From: Bradyrhizobium stylosanthis
GTDB taxonomy: Bacteria; Pseudomonadota; Alphaproteobacteria; Rhizobiales; Xanthobacteraceae
Direction: 5' to 3'
Length of the DNA stretch: 64,000 nt
Assembly: GCF_001641335.1 (NCBI RefSeq)
Contig: NZ_LVEM01000004.1
Location: forward strand, 520,557 to 584,556
Numbering within the stretch: position 1 is the first letter of the stretch; each line of letters opens with the position of its first letter. Under the pieces are notes generated by a model. The model had not been told where the DNA came from. It did not search any database and worked only from the letters and a program-made list of their open reading frames with translations. Shown piece after piece: positions 51,210 to 58,970 of this stretch. A program made the position numbers and the translations under genes.

Positions 51210-52028
51210 TTAATCCCACGCCGGCGCGAAGCCCGGATTGACGCAGCGCCTGTCCTTGGGCAGCGCGGCGATCTTTTTGCGATCGGCATCGTCGAGCGTG
51301 ATCTTGAGCGCATCGAGATTGGCCTGCTGGCTCTCGCGGCGCGACGCCTTCGGGATCGCCGCGACGCCGTTCTGGTCGAGCAGCCATTTCAGCGCGACCT
51401 GCGCGGCCGTTGCATTGTGCTTGGCGCCGATCTCGGCCAGCACGGGATCCGAAGCAATGCGCCCCTGCGCGAGCGGGCAATAGGCGACCAGCGGAATCGA
51501 CTTCGCGTTGAGATAGGCCAGCACCTTCGATTGATCGAGCATGGCGTGATATTCGATCTGGTTGCAGGCGATCGGCGCCTTGACGTCCTCGACGGCGATC
51601 TTGAGCAGCGCCGTGGTGAAATTCGCAACGCCGATGGCCCGCGTACGCCCCTCCTCCTTCAGCTTCATCAAGGTCTCGAACACCGCACCCCAGTTCGCCG
51701 ACTTAGACGGCCAGTGCACCAGATAGAGATCGACATGGTCGAGCCGCAGCTTGGTCAGGCTGGCGTCGAAGGCACGGCGGATGGCGTCCGGCGAAAGATT
51801 CTCGTGCCAGACCTTGGTCGTGACGTGCAGCTCGCCCCGCGGCAGCCGGGCCGCGGCGAGCGCGGCGCCGATCGCCTCTTCATTGGCGTACATCTCGGCG
51901 GTGTCGATGTGGCGATAGCCGATCGCGAGCGCGCTTTCGACCGCCGCCCGGCAGGCATCGCCCTGCATGCGGAAAGTGCCGAGGCCGAGCTTGGGCATGC
52001 TGATGCCCTGTGTCTTCAGATTGTCCAT
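51210..52028 (-). CDS. aldo/keto reductase (2,5-diketo-D-gluconate reductase-like)
   Basis: 272-aa NADPH-dependent TIM-barrel reductase. Catalytic Asp/Tyr/Lys/His in RHIDTAEMYANEE, VTTKVWHENL and YLVHWPS; the cofactor region is IPKASRRESQQANLDAL. ATG 52028 has SD CAGGAG; the reading frame continues upstream through intergenic sequence. Reduces aldehydes or ketones such as methylglyoxal or diketogluconate. Monocistronic. Confidence 0.92.
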   Translation of the reverse strand: MDNLKTQGISMPKLGLGTFRMQGDACRAAVESALAIGYRHIDTAEMYANEEAIGAALAAARLPRGELHVTTKVWHENLSPDAIRRAFDASLTKLRLDHVDLYLVHWPSKSANWGAVFETLMKLKEEGRTRAIGVANFTTALLKIAVEDVKAPIACNQIEYHAMLDQSKVLAYLNAKSIPLVAYCPLAQGRIASDPVLAEIGAKHNATAAQVALKWLLDQNGVAAIPKASRRESQQANLDALKITLDDADRKKIAALPKDRRCVNPGFAPAWD

Positions 52029-52195
52029 AAGTAAACTCCTGACGTCATTCAACCCGCCGGACGCGCGGTGAGGCCGCGGGGACAAACTCTTCGGTGATGG
52101 AAAAGAGGTGGCGGGAACGGCCAATATAGCGCGGAAGGGGCAGAAGCGGCCAATCAAGATCGAGTTAGCTTTGGGGTGCACCATGCATCCCCGAC

Positions 52196-52281
52196 GTCAT
52201 GGCCGGGCTTGTCCCGGCCATCCGCGCCTTGCTGCGCGGCGCAAAGAACGTGGATGCCCGGGACAAGCCCGGGCACGACGA
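52196..52281. repeat. dispersed CATGCCCGGG-type hairpin repeat
   Basis: Begins GTCATGGCCGGGCTTGTCCCGGCCATCC and ends GATGCCCGGGACAAGCCCGGGCACGAC. Third member of the family at 26564 and 42544; it reaches to 10 bp from the phoD stop codon. Confidence 0.75.
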
Positions 52282-52290
52282 CAGGGGCTC

Positions 52291-53865
52291 TCACGAGTGC
52301 TGCGCCACCACGGCCGGGCGCGGCTGCGGCTGCGGCACGATGTCGACGGACCAGAGGTCGCGGTTGTCGACATCCTTCAACGTCACGGTCATGACGCCGC
52401 TCGCGCCATCGATGTCGACGCGGCCGAAGAATTGCAGGCCGAAGCACGGCGCGAGGTTCTCGCCCTGCGCCTCGCTGCAGCCGCTCTGGTACATCGCGAC
52501 CGGACCGAACGTATTGTCGAGCTCGCCCGGGCCCCAGGTGCCGGCATGAAGCGGGCCTGAGACGAACTCCCAGAACGGCTCGAAATCCTGGAACTGCGCC
52601 TTGTTCGGATCGTAGTAGTGCGCGGCCGTGTAGTGCATGTCGGCGGTGAGCCAGACGATGTTGCGCACGCCCGCGCGCTTGATGGACGACAGCAGATCGG
52701 CGATCTCGTGCTCGCGCCGGTCGGGCGCCCCATTGCCGAGCGCGACGGCGTCGAGGCTGACGAGGCCGATCGGCAGGTCCGCCGCGATCACCTTCCAGGT
52801 CGCGCGCGAGACGGAGAGCTCGCGCTTCAGCCAGGCGAGCTGCTCGGCGCCGAGAACCCAGCCGCGATGATCGTTGCCCTTGTTCCAGCTGTCGTCGCGA
52901 TAGCTGCGCATGTCGATCATGAAGACGTCGAGCAGCGGACCATAGGCGATCCTGCGATAGACCCGGCCCTGCCGCGCACCGATGTCGCGGATCGGCATGA
53001 AGTCGAAGAAGGCGCGGCGGGCGCGCGCGATCAGGCGCGGCGTGCCGTCGTCCTCGAAGCCCGCATCGTCGTAGCTGCCGGCCGGCGACCAATCGTTGGT
53101 GACCTCGTGGTCATCCCATTGCGCAAGCATCGGCACCTCCGCGTGGAACGCGCGGAAATGTTCATCGAGATGGTTGTATTTGTAATTGCCCCGGAACTGC
53201 GTCAGCGTATGCGCGACCTCGGCCTTCTCATCCGTGACGATGTTGCGCCAGGTCTCGCCGTTCGGGAGCTTCTGCTCCGATGGAATCGCGCAGTCGGCGT
53301 AGATGTGGTCGCCGGAATGGATGAAGAAGTCGGGGCGGTTGTCCAGCATGGTGCGATAGCTGCGATAGCCGCCGCGCGAAATGTCGATGCCCCAGCCCTG
53401 CCCCGCGACGTCACCGGACCACACGAACGAGATCGACCGGTTGGCTGCCGGCGCCGTGCGGAAATGACCCATGCGGCTTTCGCCGGCGATGCCGGTCGCG
53501 ATATCGTCGAACCGGACGCGATAGAAGATGTCCTGCCCGGCCGGCAGGTCGTGGAGCTGCAGCTTTGCGGTGAAGTCTGCATCGGGCAAGGCGTCGCGCG
53601 ATGCCGATGCGACGATGGTCTTGAAGCTCTCGACGGTCGAGCATTCGACGTGCATCCGCGCGGCCCGGTCGGCGCGCGCCCAAACGACGGCGGAGCCATC
53701 CGAAACGTCGCCGGACTGGATGCCGCCCGCGATCTGCGGGCGGTCGGCGGCACGGCTGATGCGGGGCTTTGCGAGCGTGCCGAGCGAGGCAACGGCGAGG
53801 CTGGAGGTGGAGCGGACCAGGAATTGCCGCCGGGTCCATGCGCGCTGGGCGCGGAGCGATGCCAT
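52291..53865 (-). CDS. PhoD-family alkaline phosphatase/phosphodiesterase, Tat-exported
   Basis: 524 aa. The twin-arginine signal (WTRRQFLVRSTSSLAVAS) implies export of a folded metalloenzyme. An N-terminal fibronectin-like domain (about 45-145) is followed by the phosphoesterase domain. Its metal ligands are in FFIHSGDHIYADC and WDDHEVTNDWSP, with the Ca-binding region MRSYRD and the late LTADMHYTAAHYYDP. Hydrolyses phosphodiesters and phosphomonoesters, using Ca2+ and Fe. Likely induced by phosphate starvation; no Pho box was sought. Confidence 0.92.
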   Translation of the reverse strand: MASLRAQRAWTRRQFLVRSTSSLAVASLGTLAKPRISRAADRPQIAGGIQSGDVSDGSAVVWARADRAARMHVECSTVESFKTIVASASRDALPDADFTAKLQLHDLPAGQDIFYRVRFDDIATGIAGESRMGHFRTAPAANRSISFVWSGDVAGQGWGIDISRGGYRSYRTMLDNRPDFFIHSGDHIYADCAIPSEQKLPNGETWRNIVTDEKAEVAHTLTQFRGNYKYNHLDEHFRAFHAEVPMLAQWDDHEVTNDWSPAGSYDDAGFEDDGTPRLIARARRAFFDFMPIRDIGARQGRVYRRIAYGPLLDVFMIDMRSYRDDSWNKGNDHRGWVLGAEQLAWLKRELSVSRATWKVIAADLPIGLVSLDAVALGNGAPDRREHEIADLLSSIKRAGVRNIVWLTADMHYTAAHYYDPNKAQFQDFEPFWEFVSGPLHAGTWGPGELDNTFGPVAMYQSGCSEAQGENLAPCFGLQFFGRVDIDGASGVMTVTLKDVDNRDLWSVDIVPQPQPRPAVVAQHS

Positions 53866-53993
53866 TCAGGAGACCTTCGTCGAATCGCGACGGAAGGTGC
53901 CTGCGCCGGTTGACGGCTACCCTGACGGTTTCTTGACTCGGAGCCTACGGTTTTGCGACGCGGGGATGACGAGCGCGCGGCGAAAAAGGTGCA

Positions 53994-54030
53994 CTCCCTC
54001 GCCCCGCTTGCGGGGAGAGGTGAAGCGACA
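53994..54030. repeat. short hairpin repeat CTCGCCCCGCTTGCGGGGAGAGG
   Basis: CCCCGC (54001-54006)/GCGGGG hairpin with AGAGGTGA flank, related to the element at 4138. It lies 130 bp upstream of the phoD start and just after the end of the convergent-strand gene. Confidence 0.5.
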
Positions 54031-54062
54031 TCGCACTCGATTTAGGTGAGATCAGCTCCGGC

Positions 54063-54485
54063 CTAACGCTGCCAGTTGCAGATGCCGCCGGAGCGGCAGG
54101 GCCAGGTCTGGATGCGGGTATCCCTCGCCTGCGCGTCGAGCGGATTGCCGCGACGATGGGCGAGCTTGGCGCGGGCGGCACCGCGCGGCTGCGGGCTCCT
54201 GGTGGTATGCGCGACCTTGGGCTCGGCCACGTGCACGCGCTCGGCAGCGACCTTCCTGGGCACGTCCATCGGCTCGGCGCGGGCCTGCGCTTCGTTGCCG
54301 CCCTTCGCTTCGAGCGCGACCGGGGCGAACTGCGTCTCCGGTCCGAGCCGCTTTGGCGACAGGACTGCCTTGGAGAGATCGAGACCGAGATATTCGTCAG
54401 GCTTGTAGTCGTCAGCGCGCGCAATGCTACCGCACGCCACAACGAGGGCGACGGCAACTGCAAAAGGAACGCTTTTCAGGACCAC
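54063..54485 (-). CDS. secreted basic hypothetical protein
   Basis: 140 aa. GTG start 54485 with SD CAGGAGGCGTCC. Signal peptide (VPFAVAVALVVACGSIARAD). The mature part is Lys/Arg/Pro-rich in the middle and ends WPCRSGGICNWQR with two Cys. No family recognised; the C-terminal Cys-bearing tail looks like the conserved piece. A 17-bp palindrome sits 27 bp upstream. Confidence 0.65.
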   Translation of the reverse strand: MVLKSVPFAVAVALVVACGSIARADDYKPDEYLGLDLSKAVLSPKRLGPETQFAPVALEAKGGNEAQARAEPMDVPRKVAAERVHVAEPKVAHTTRSPQPRGAARAKLAHRRGNPLDAQARDTRIQTWPCRSGGICNWQR

Positions 54486-54511
54486 GGACGCCTCCTGAAA
54501 TTGAATTATTA

Positions 54512-54528
54512 AGGGGTAATTTACCCCT
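54512..54528. promoter_or_regulatory. perfect 17-bp palindrome, possible operator
   Basis: AGGGGTAA-T-TTACCCCT is an exact inverted repeat with central T, lying 27-43 bp upstream of the GTG of the secreted basic protein gene. It is embedded in AT-rich sequence and could be an operator or the start of an RNA hairpin. Confidence 0.4.
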
Positions 54529-54593
54529 ATTTAGGAGGCGTCGCGCGCATTTCCAGCGGCGGATTGCCGCCGTGGTTAAGAAGTTTGGCGGTT

Positions 54594-55595
54594 TCAGGCG
54601 ACCTTTCGCGTCGCACCCGTCCCGTCCAGGAACCCCAGCAGGCGGCTGCGGATGATCTGTTCCGCCTCGCCCATGATGCGGTCGATGAGTTCCTTGCAGG
54701 TGGGGATGTCGTGGATCAGCCCTGCGACCATGCCGCAGCTCCAGGCACCCGCGTCCATCTGTCCGTCCAGCATGACTTTCGGATAGACGCCGGCGACCTG
54801 GTCATGGATGTCGTCGATGGTCAGCTTGGCGCCCTTCTCGCGCTCGATCTCGAGCAGGCGATCGACATTGGCGTTCTTCAGCACGCGCTCGGTGTTGCGC
54901 AGCGCGCGCATGATCAGGCGGGTGTCGAGCTCGGTAGCGGCGACCAGCGCGTCTTTCACGTTCTGATGCACCGGGGCTTCCCTGGTTGCGATGAAGCGCG
55001 TGCCCATGTTCATGCCGGCGGCGCCCAGCGACAGTGCCGCGACGAGGCTGCGCCCGTCGGCCATCCCGCCGGAGGCAACGAACGGGATCTTCAACTCCTC
55101 CGCCGCGCGCGGCAGCAGGATCATGTTCGGAATGTCGTCCTCGCCGGGATGGCCGCCGCACTCGAAGCCGTCGACGCTGACGGCATCACAGCCGATGCGC
55201 TCGGCCTTCAGCGAGTGGCGCACCGAGGTGCATTTGTGGATCACCTTGATGTCGGCCGCCTTCAGCGCCGGCATGTACTGTTCGGGGCTGCGGCCAGCGG
55301 TCTCCACCGCCTTGATGCCGCCCTCCACGATGGCGGCGATATATTCCGGATAGGGCGGCGCCGCGAACGTCGGCAGGAAGGTGAGGTTCACGCCGAACGG
55401 CTTGTCGGTCATGTCGCGGCAGCGCGCGATCTCCTTGGCGAGCAGCTCCGGCGTCTTCTGCGTGAGGCCCGTGATGATGCCGAGTCCGCCGGCATTCGAG
55501 ACGGCGGCGGCAAGCTCGGCAAAGCCGACGAAATGCATGCCGCCCTGGATGATGGGGTGCTCGATGCCGAACAGTTCGGTGATCGCGGTCTTCAC
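54594..55595 (-). CDS. nitronate monooxygenase / FMN-dependent oxidoreductase (2-nitropropane dioxygenase family)
   Basis: 333 aa TIM-barrel flavoenzyme. IQGGMHFVGFAELAAAVSNA, GVNLTFLPTFAAPP, the His of FECGGHPGEDDI, FVASGGMADGRSLVAALSLG and MGTRFIATREAPVH are all present. It oxidises alkyl nitronates or acts on related substrates. Downstream of a divergent SDR/HxlR pair on the same strand as the SDR (62 bp gap), so they are probably co-transcribed. Confidence 0.93.
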   Translation of the reverse strand: MKTAITELFGIEHPIIQGGMHFVGFAELAAAVSNAGGLGIITGLTQKTPELLAKEIARCRDMTDKPFGVNLTFLPTFAAPPYPEYIAAIVEGGIKAVETAGRSPEQYMPALKAADIKVIHKCTSVRHSLKAERIGCDAVSVDGFECGGHPGEDDIPNMILLPRAAEELKIPFVASGGMADGRSLVAALSLGAAGMNMGTRFIATREAPVHQNVKDALVAATELDTRLIMRALRNTERVLKNANVDRLLEIEREKGAKLTIDDIHDQVAGVYPKVMLDGQMDAGAWSCGMVAGLIHDIPTCKELIDRIMGEAEQIIRSRLLGFLDGTGATRKVA

Positions 55596-55657
55596 TTAAG
55601 TACCTCCCGGAATTTGCTTGATGTTGGGATCAGTCTAGCCGGACTTTTCCGCTGCGG

Positions 55658-56395
55658 TCACCATTTCTCTCCGAACGGCCTGATCTCCATCTCGAAGGTC
55701 CAGGCACTCTTCGGCTGCTGGTAGAGCTGCCAATAGGAATCGGCGACGGCCGACGGCGGCATCAGCAGGTCGGGATTGTCGAGCGCGTTCGGCCCGAGCG
55801 CCTCGAGCCGGCGCTGCCGCACCCATTCGGTGTCGACGCCGGAATCGATGATGAGATGGGCAACGTGGATGTTCTTCGGCCCGAGCTCGCGGGCCATCGC
55901 CTGCGCCACCGCGCGCAGGCCGAACTTGGCGCTGGCGAAGGCGGCAAAACCGCTGCCGCCGCGCAAGGACGCCGTCGCACCGGTGAAGAAGATGTTGCCG
56001 CCGCCGCGCGGCAGCATCAGCCGCGCCGCCTCGCGGCCTGCGAGGAAGCCGGAATAGCAGGCCATCTCCCAGACTTTCCGGAACACGCGTTCGGTGGTGT
56101 CGAGGATCGGAAAGTTGACGTTGGCGCCGACGTTGAAGATGCAGACCTCGAGCGGCGCGTGCTTGTCGGCATCGCCAAGGAAGGAGATGACTTCCTCTTC
56201 CTTCCGCGCGTCCAGCGAACGCGCATGGATCTCGCCGCCGGCTGCCTCGATGTCCTTCACCAGCGGCGCCAGCTTGTCGCCATTGCGGCGGCCGGCAAAC
56301 ACGGTGAAGCCTTCGGCGGCGAATTTCTTGGCGATCTCGGAGCCGATGAAATCGCCGGCCCCGATCACGGCGGCTGTCGCGTTTCGCTTGGGCAT
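55658..56395 (-). CDS. SDR family protein with Tyr-to-Phe substitution
   Basis: 245 aa. The Rossmann motif VIGAGDFIGSEIAKKFAAEG is intact and ICIFNVGAN-type segments are present. At the catalytic site, however, the usual YxxxK reads FASAK, so the Tyr is replaced by Phe. The preceding Ser segment reads FTGATASLRGG. It may be a non-canonical or non-catalytic SDR. It is upstream of the nitronate monooxygenase on the same strand and divergent from the HxlR regulator. Confidence 0.87.
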   Translation of the reverse strand: MPKRNATAAVIGAGDFIGSEIAKKFAAEGFTVFAGRRNGDKLAPLVKDIEAAGGEIHARSLDARKEEEVISFLGDADKHAPLEVCIFNVGANVNFPILDTTERVFRKVWEMACYSGFLAGREAARLMLPRGGGNIFFTGATASLRGGSGFAAFASAKFGLRAVAQAMARELGPKNIHVAHLIIDSGVDTEWVRQRRLEALGPNALDNPDLLMPPSAVADSYWQLYQQPKSAWTFEMEIRPFGEKW

Positions 56396-56436
56396 GTCGC
56401 CTCCTCCGGTGAGCGTGTGATTGGGCGGAAGGCTAT

Positions 56437-56453
56437 AGTTCTAAAATAGAACT
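56437..56453. promoter_or_regulatory. palindromic operator between SDR and HxlR genes
   Basis: AGTTCTA-AAA-TAGAACT, 7-bp perfect arms, 42 bp upstream of the SDR start and 95 bp upstream of the HxlR start. Good candidate binding site of the HxlR-type regulator for control of the divergent genes. Confidence 0.6.
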
Positions 56454-56547
56454 GTCAAACTTTTGGGCTAAATGCTAGGTTTGGCTCCGAATTGCACTGA
56501 TTGTTCAAGTCAGTTCCTTTTTCTGACTGACGCTGGCCGGAGACCGG

Positions 56548-57015
56548 ATGATGAAGTGGGACACGCTGGACGAGGAGCAATGCTCGCTCTCCCGCACCGT
56601 CGCGGTGGTCGGCGATCGCTGGACGCTGCTGATCCTGCGCGAGTGCTTCCTGCGCGTGCGCCGGTTCGAGGCGTTCCAGTCCTCGCTCCAGATCACGCGG
56701 CATCTGCTCTCGGAGCGGCTGAAGAAGCTGGTCCGCTTCGGCATCCTGCGCCGCGTCCCCTATTCCGAGGCGCCCAAGCGCTACGAATACATCCTGACGC
56801 AGAAGGGTCTCGACCTCTACCCGATCATCATGGCGATGGTGCATTGGGGCGACACCCACATGGGCGACGAGCGCGGCCGCCCGCTGCTGCACGAGCACAA
56901 GACTTGCGGCAAGCTGTTCGACCCCGTGATGGTGTGCTCGGAATGCGGCGAGGTGCTGCATGCGAAGCAGGTGCATGTACATTCCGGCCCGGGACGGAAG
57001 GAAGCGGTGGGGTGA
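56548..57015 (+). CDS. HxlR-family winged-helix transcriptional regulator
   Basis: 155 aa. HxlR domain: SLSRTVAVVGDRWTLLILRE, ITRHLLSERLKKLVRFGILR and YEYILTQKGLDLYPII. It extends into a C-terminal Cys/His cluster (KTCGKLFDPVMVCSECGEVL) that may bind zinc. SD GGAG precedes ATG 56548. Divergent from the SDR-nitronate monooxygenase pair across the palindromic operator and probably controls it. Confidence 0.9.
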   Translation: MMKWDTLDEEQCSLSRTVAVVGDRWTLLILRECFLRVRRFEAFQSSLQITRHLLSERLKKLVRFGILRRVPYSEAPKRYEYILTQKGLDLYPIIMAMVHWGDTHMGDERGRPLLHEHKTCGKLFDPVMVCSECGEVLHAKQVHVHSGPGRKEAVG

Positions 57016-57070
57016 GCGGTGTTGGCGCTCGCTCGGTCATTGGACCTGAGGGCGATGCCACACCTCCGGT

Positions 57071-57106
57071 GTCGTCCCGGCGAAGGCCGGGACCCATACC
57101 GCGTGA
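57071..57106. repeat. copy of the 28-bp repeat at 1709-1850
   Basis: 36 bp exactly matching the reverse complement of 1815-1850 (GTCGTCCCGGCGAAGG...CGCGTGA). Only one arm remains here. Confidence 0.85.
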
Positions 57107-57138
57107 TCTATCCACCGCCATTCGTGATTGCACCGCTC

Positions 57139-57173
57139 AAAAAACAAGCGCGGCACTTATCGTGCCGCGCTTG
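57139..57173 (-). terminator. minus-strand intrinsic terminator
   Basis: CAAGCGCGGCAC (57145-57156), 5-nt loop, GTGCCGCGCTTG (57162-57173); the six A at 57139-57144 read as T-run on the minus strand. It ends the PRC-barrel operon. Confidence 0.88.
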
Positions 57174-57202
57174 CTTCGGTTGTCATTCCCGACGCGCTTC
57201 GC

Positions 57203-57361
57203 TCAGTGCGTCTTTGTCTCGTGCCATTTCTCGAGATCGGGTTTTACCTTGCCCGATCCCTGCTCCTTCTCCGGATTACCCTTCCAGGGCTTGTCCGTCT
57301 GAGCATGAGATCCCCAGTCACTCTGCTGCCGGGGATCGTCGTTGGGCCGTTCCTTGCTCAT
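57203..57361 (-). CDS. small hydrophilic protein, 52 aa
   Basis: 52 aa. ATG 57361 has a near-ideal SD (AAGGAGATTCC). Very polar and rich in Lys/Asp/Gln/Pro (SKERPNDDPRQQSDWG, TDKPWKGNPEKEQGSGK), with no hydrophobic core, so likely disordered. It lies 34 bp downstream of the PRC-barrel gene on the same strand, with a terminator after it. The EcfG-type promoter upstream of the pair suggests a stress function. Confidence 0.75.
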   Translation of the reverse strand: MSKERPNDDPRQQSDWGSHAQTDKPWKGNPEKEQGSGKVKPDLEKWHETKTH

Positions 57362-57395
57362 GGAATCTCCTTGGCATCTCCTTGCGTGAAGCGCC

Positions 57396-57770
57396 TTACG
57401 CGAACGGGACACCGTAGTACGAGTTGATGCCGCGAACGGCGGCGTCGTCGCCCCAGTTCCAATCGCTCCTCTCACCGTATTTCGGTGCGCCTTCCAGCTC
57501 CTTGGCCGTGATGCCGGTGACGTAGCCACCGAGCTCCCTGTCGTATTTCAGCGACTGCCAGGGCAAGGGATAGTGGTCGTTGCCGAGGCCCAGAAATCCG
57601 CCGAAACCGAGCACGGCGTAGGACACCTTGCCGCTGACCTTGTCGATCATCACGCGTTCGATCGAACCGATGCGATTGCGGTCGGCCCCGTAAACCGACG
57701 TTCCCTCGACCTTGTCGCTGCCGATCAAACGGCCCATCTCGCTGCGGTCCAGCTCGCCTTGATTGAGCAT
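57396..57770 (-). CDS. PRC-barrel domain protein
   Basis: 124 aa. PRC-barrel pattern: MGRLIGSDKVEGTSVYGADR, IGSIERVMIDKVSGKVSYAV, LGFGGFLGLGNDHYPLPW and VTGITAKELEGAPKY. Such proteins bind RNA or partner proteins and are common stress genes in rhizobia. SD GGAG with 7-nt spacing precedes ATG 57770. First gene of a two-gene unit with the 52-aa protein. Confidence 0.9.
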   Translation of the reverse strand: MLNQGELDRSEMGRLIGSDKVEGTSVYGADRNRIGSIERVMIDKVSGKVSYAVLGFGGFLGLGNDHYPLPWQSLKYDRELGGYVTGITAKELEGAPKYGERSDWNWGDDAAVRGINSYYGVPFA

Positions 57771-57802
57771 GTCAATTCTCCACTCCAGCCATTGTGTGGA
57801 CC

Positions 57803-57827
57803 AACCGGACAGGCAAGCGAACGTTCC
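57803..57827 (-). promoter_or_regulatory. EcfG-like promoter of the PRC-barrel operon
   Basis: On the minus strand GGAAC (57823-57827), 16 nt, then GGTT (57803-57806). It differs from the CGTT consensus only in the first base, which is the least conserved. The distance to ATG 57770 is about 33 bp. Confidence 0.65.
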
Positions 57828-58064
57828 GGCGCACTTCGCGCGCGGCGAGAGCTATCGGCAGGAACACGAACCCGTCTCGATGTTCAGGGATGTCGCCGGC
57901 CTTGTCGCCTCCGCCGCCGCCTTCTACGTCACGGTTTCCGTGAGCAGTGCAGCGGCTTTGCCGCTGCTATCTTTGCCTGGGTTGTGGCGTCAGTCTCGGC
58001 GTGGTGGTTGAGGCGGAAATTGCGCACCGTCTCTCGTCACCCCTCGCCCGCAGCCTCGTCGCGA

Positions 58065-58259
58065 TCAGCGCACCGCCGGAGCGTCCCGTAGCTTCAGGAA
58101 CTCGAACATCTCGGCGGCGGTCTGAAGCTGCTCGATGCGCGCGGCCACGGAGTCGCGCTGAACGCCGACCGGCAGATTTGCAAGCTCGTGCTCGAGCCGC
58201 AGCCTCTGCGCGTCGAGCCGTTGTTCGAAAGTGTGGGGTTCAGAGCGTCTTCGCATCAT
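58065..58259 (-). CDS. small helical hypothetical protein, 64 aa
   Basis: 64 aa. FEQRLDAQRLRLEHELANLP and SVAARIEQLQTAAEMFEFLK form two amphipathic helices. The SD GAGGACAG precedes ATG 58259; ATG 58256 is the alternative. Its start overlaps the end of a second small gene by 20 bp. Function unknown; probably a stress-induced small protein. Confidence 0.7.
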   Translation of the reverse strand: MMRRRSEPHTFEQRLDAQRLRLEHELANLPVGVQRDSVAARIEQLQTAAEMFEFLKLRDAPAVR

Positions 58260-58398
58260 CTGTCCTCGGCGGTTGCAGGCCCGGGCTGTTGGCCCAGCGC
58301 TCGACCTGATCGATCACCTTCTGGTGGCTCGGCCGCACCGGTTTCGGCGCTTCAGGCTCGTCAGAAAGCTTGCGGGGCAACCTGACTTCTTCCGTCAT
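58240..58398 (-). CDS. small hypothetical protein, 52 aa, overlapping the next gene
   Basis: Reads TEEVRLPRKLSDEPEAPKP... then VIDQVERWANSPGLQPP and ends TDDAKTL. The SD AAGGGAGATTGGCC precedes ATG 58398 with good spacing. The stop at 58240-58242 lies inside the coding region of the 64-aa gene, giving 20 bp overlap in a different frame and implying translational coupling. No family recognised. Confidence 0.7.
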   Translation of the reverse strand: MTEEVRLPRKLSDEPEAPKPVRPSHQKVIDQVERWANSPGLQPPRTDDAKTL

Positions 58399-58477
58399 GG
58401 CCAATCTCCCTTTGAAGGAGAATGCACCAGCGCGAGACTCGTTTCAATATAACTTATTGATTTTACTGTAGTTTTTT

Positions 58478-58555
58478 ACTCATTTGGGCATTTTGCCGAC
58501 TCTTGCGGAACTCTCGCCCAATGAGTTCGTTGAGCAAACTACTCATCTTACTCAT
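58478..58555. promoter_or_regulatory. ACTCAT half-sites at the RHH gene promoter
   Basis: ACTCAT at 58478-58483, 58541-58546 and 58550-58555, and the inverse ATGAGT at 58521-58526. The last two direct copies are 9 bp apart, as expected for ribbon-helix-helix proteins on tandem sites. The ATGAGT copy lies in the spacer of the EcfG-type promoter, so binding would block it. Confidence 0.5.
58507..58531 (+). promoter_or_regulatory. EcfG-type general-stress promoter of the RHH gene
   Basis: GGAAC (58507-58511), 16 nt, CGTT (58528-58531): a perfect consensus match. The ATG is 39 bp downstream. Predicted start site near 58538. Confidence 0.8.
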
Positions 58556-58569
58556 TGTGTGTGACGACC

Positions 58570-58818
58570 ATGAATGACCTTCGCGCCGAGCGCCTCCAGG
58601 TCATGCTCTCCCCCGAAGAGCTGGCCGCAGTCGACGATTTCCGGTTCAAGCACCGTATGCCGACCCGCGCTGCGGCGGTCCGCGAACTGCTGAAGTTCGG
58701 GCTGGCGGCAGTTGGCGTCGATGCGGGCGCCGGCGTGAAGTCGAGCAGCTTCGGCGTCTTCGGCCGCGGACCCGAAGGCCATACTCAAGGCGAGCCTGAA
58801 GACGGCAAAGAAGGCTGA
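58570..58818 (+). CDS. ribbon-helix-helix (CopG/Arc-like) protein
   Basis: 82 aa. LRAERLQVMLSPEELAAVDD provides the ribbon strand and first helix, and FRFKHRMPTRAAAVRELLKF the second helix of an RHH DNA-binding domain. A Gly/Ser-rich tail (VKSSSFGVFGRGPEGHTQG) follows. ATG 58570 is used; a GTG at 58555 is in frame but lies on a half-site. Probably autoregulatory on the ACTCAT boxes. Not paired with a toxin gene on the same strand. Confidence 0.8.
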   Translation: MNDLRAERLQVMLSPEELAAVDDFRFKHRMPTRAAAVRELLKFGLAAVGVDAGAGVKSSSFGVFGRGPEGHTQGEPEDGKEG

Positions 58819-58970
58819 TCCCCAATCCCCACATCCGGCAAGACAAAAACGACCCCGGCACTTTGATTGAGTGCCAGGGCCGTCGTTGGAGATTGCTTCC
58901 GGCTCACCGGGGGTATGACAACCGGAAGCAATCCGTCGACTCGTCGCGCGCGGATTCGTTCCTTTGCGAC

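Noticed and set aside
57880..58011. 43-aa hydrophobic frame starting MFRDVAGLVASAAAFYVTVS
   Set aside because: No SD, and the second half looks like a frame that runs out of sense. It may be a gene remnant but cannot be supported.
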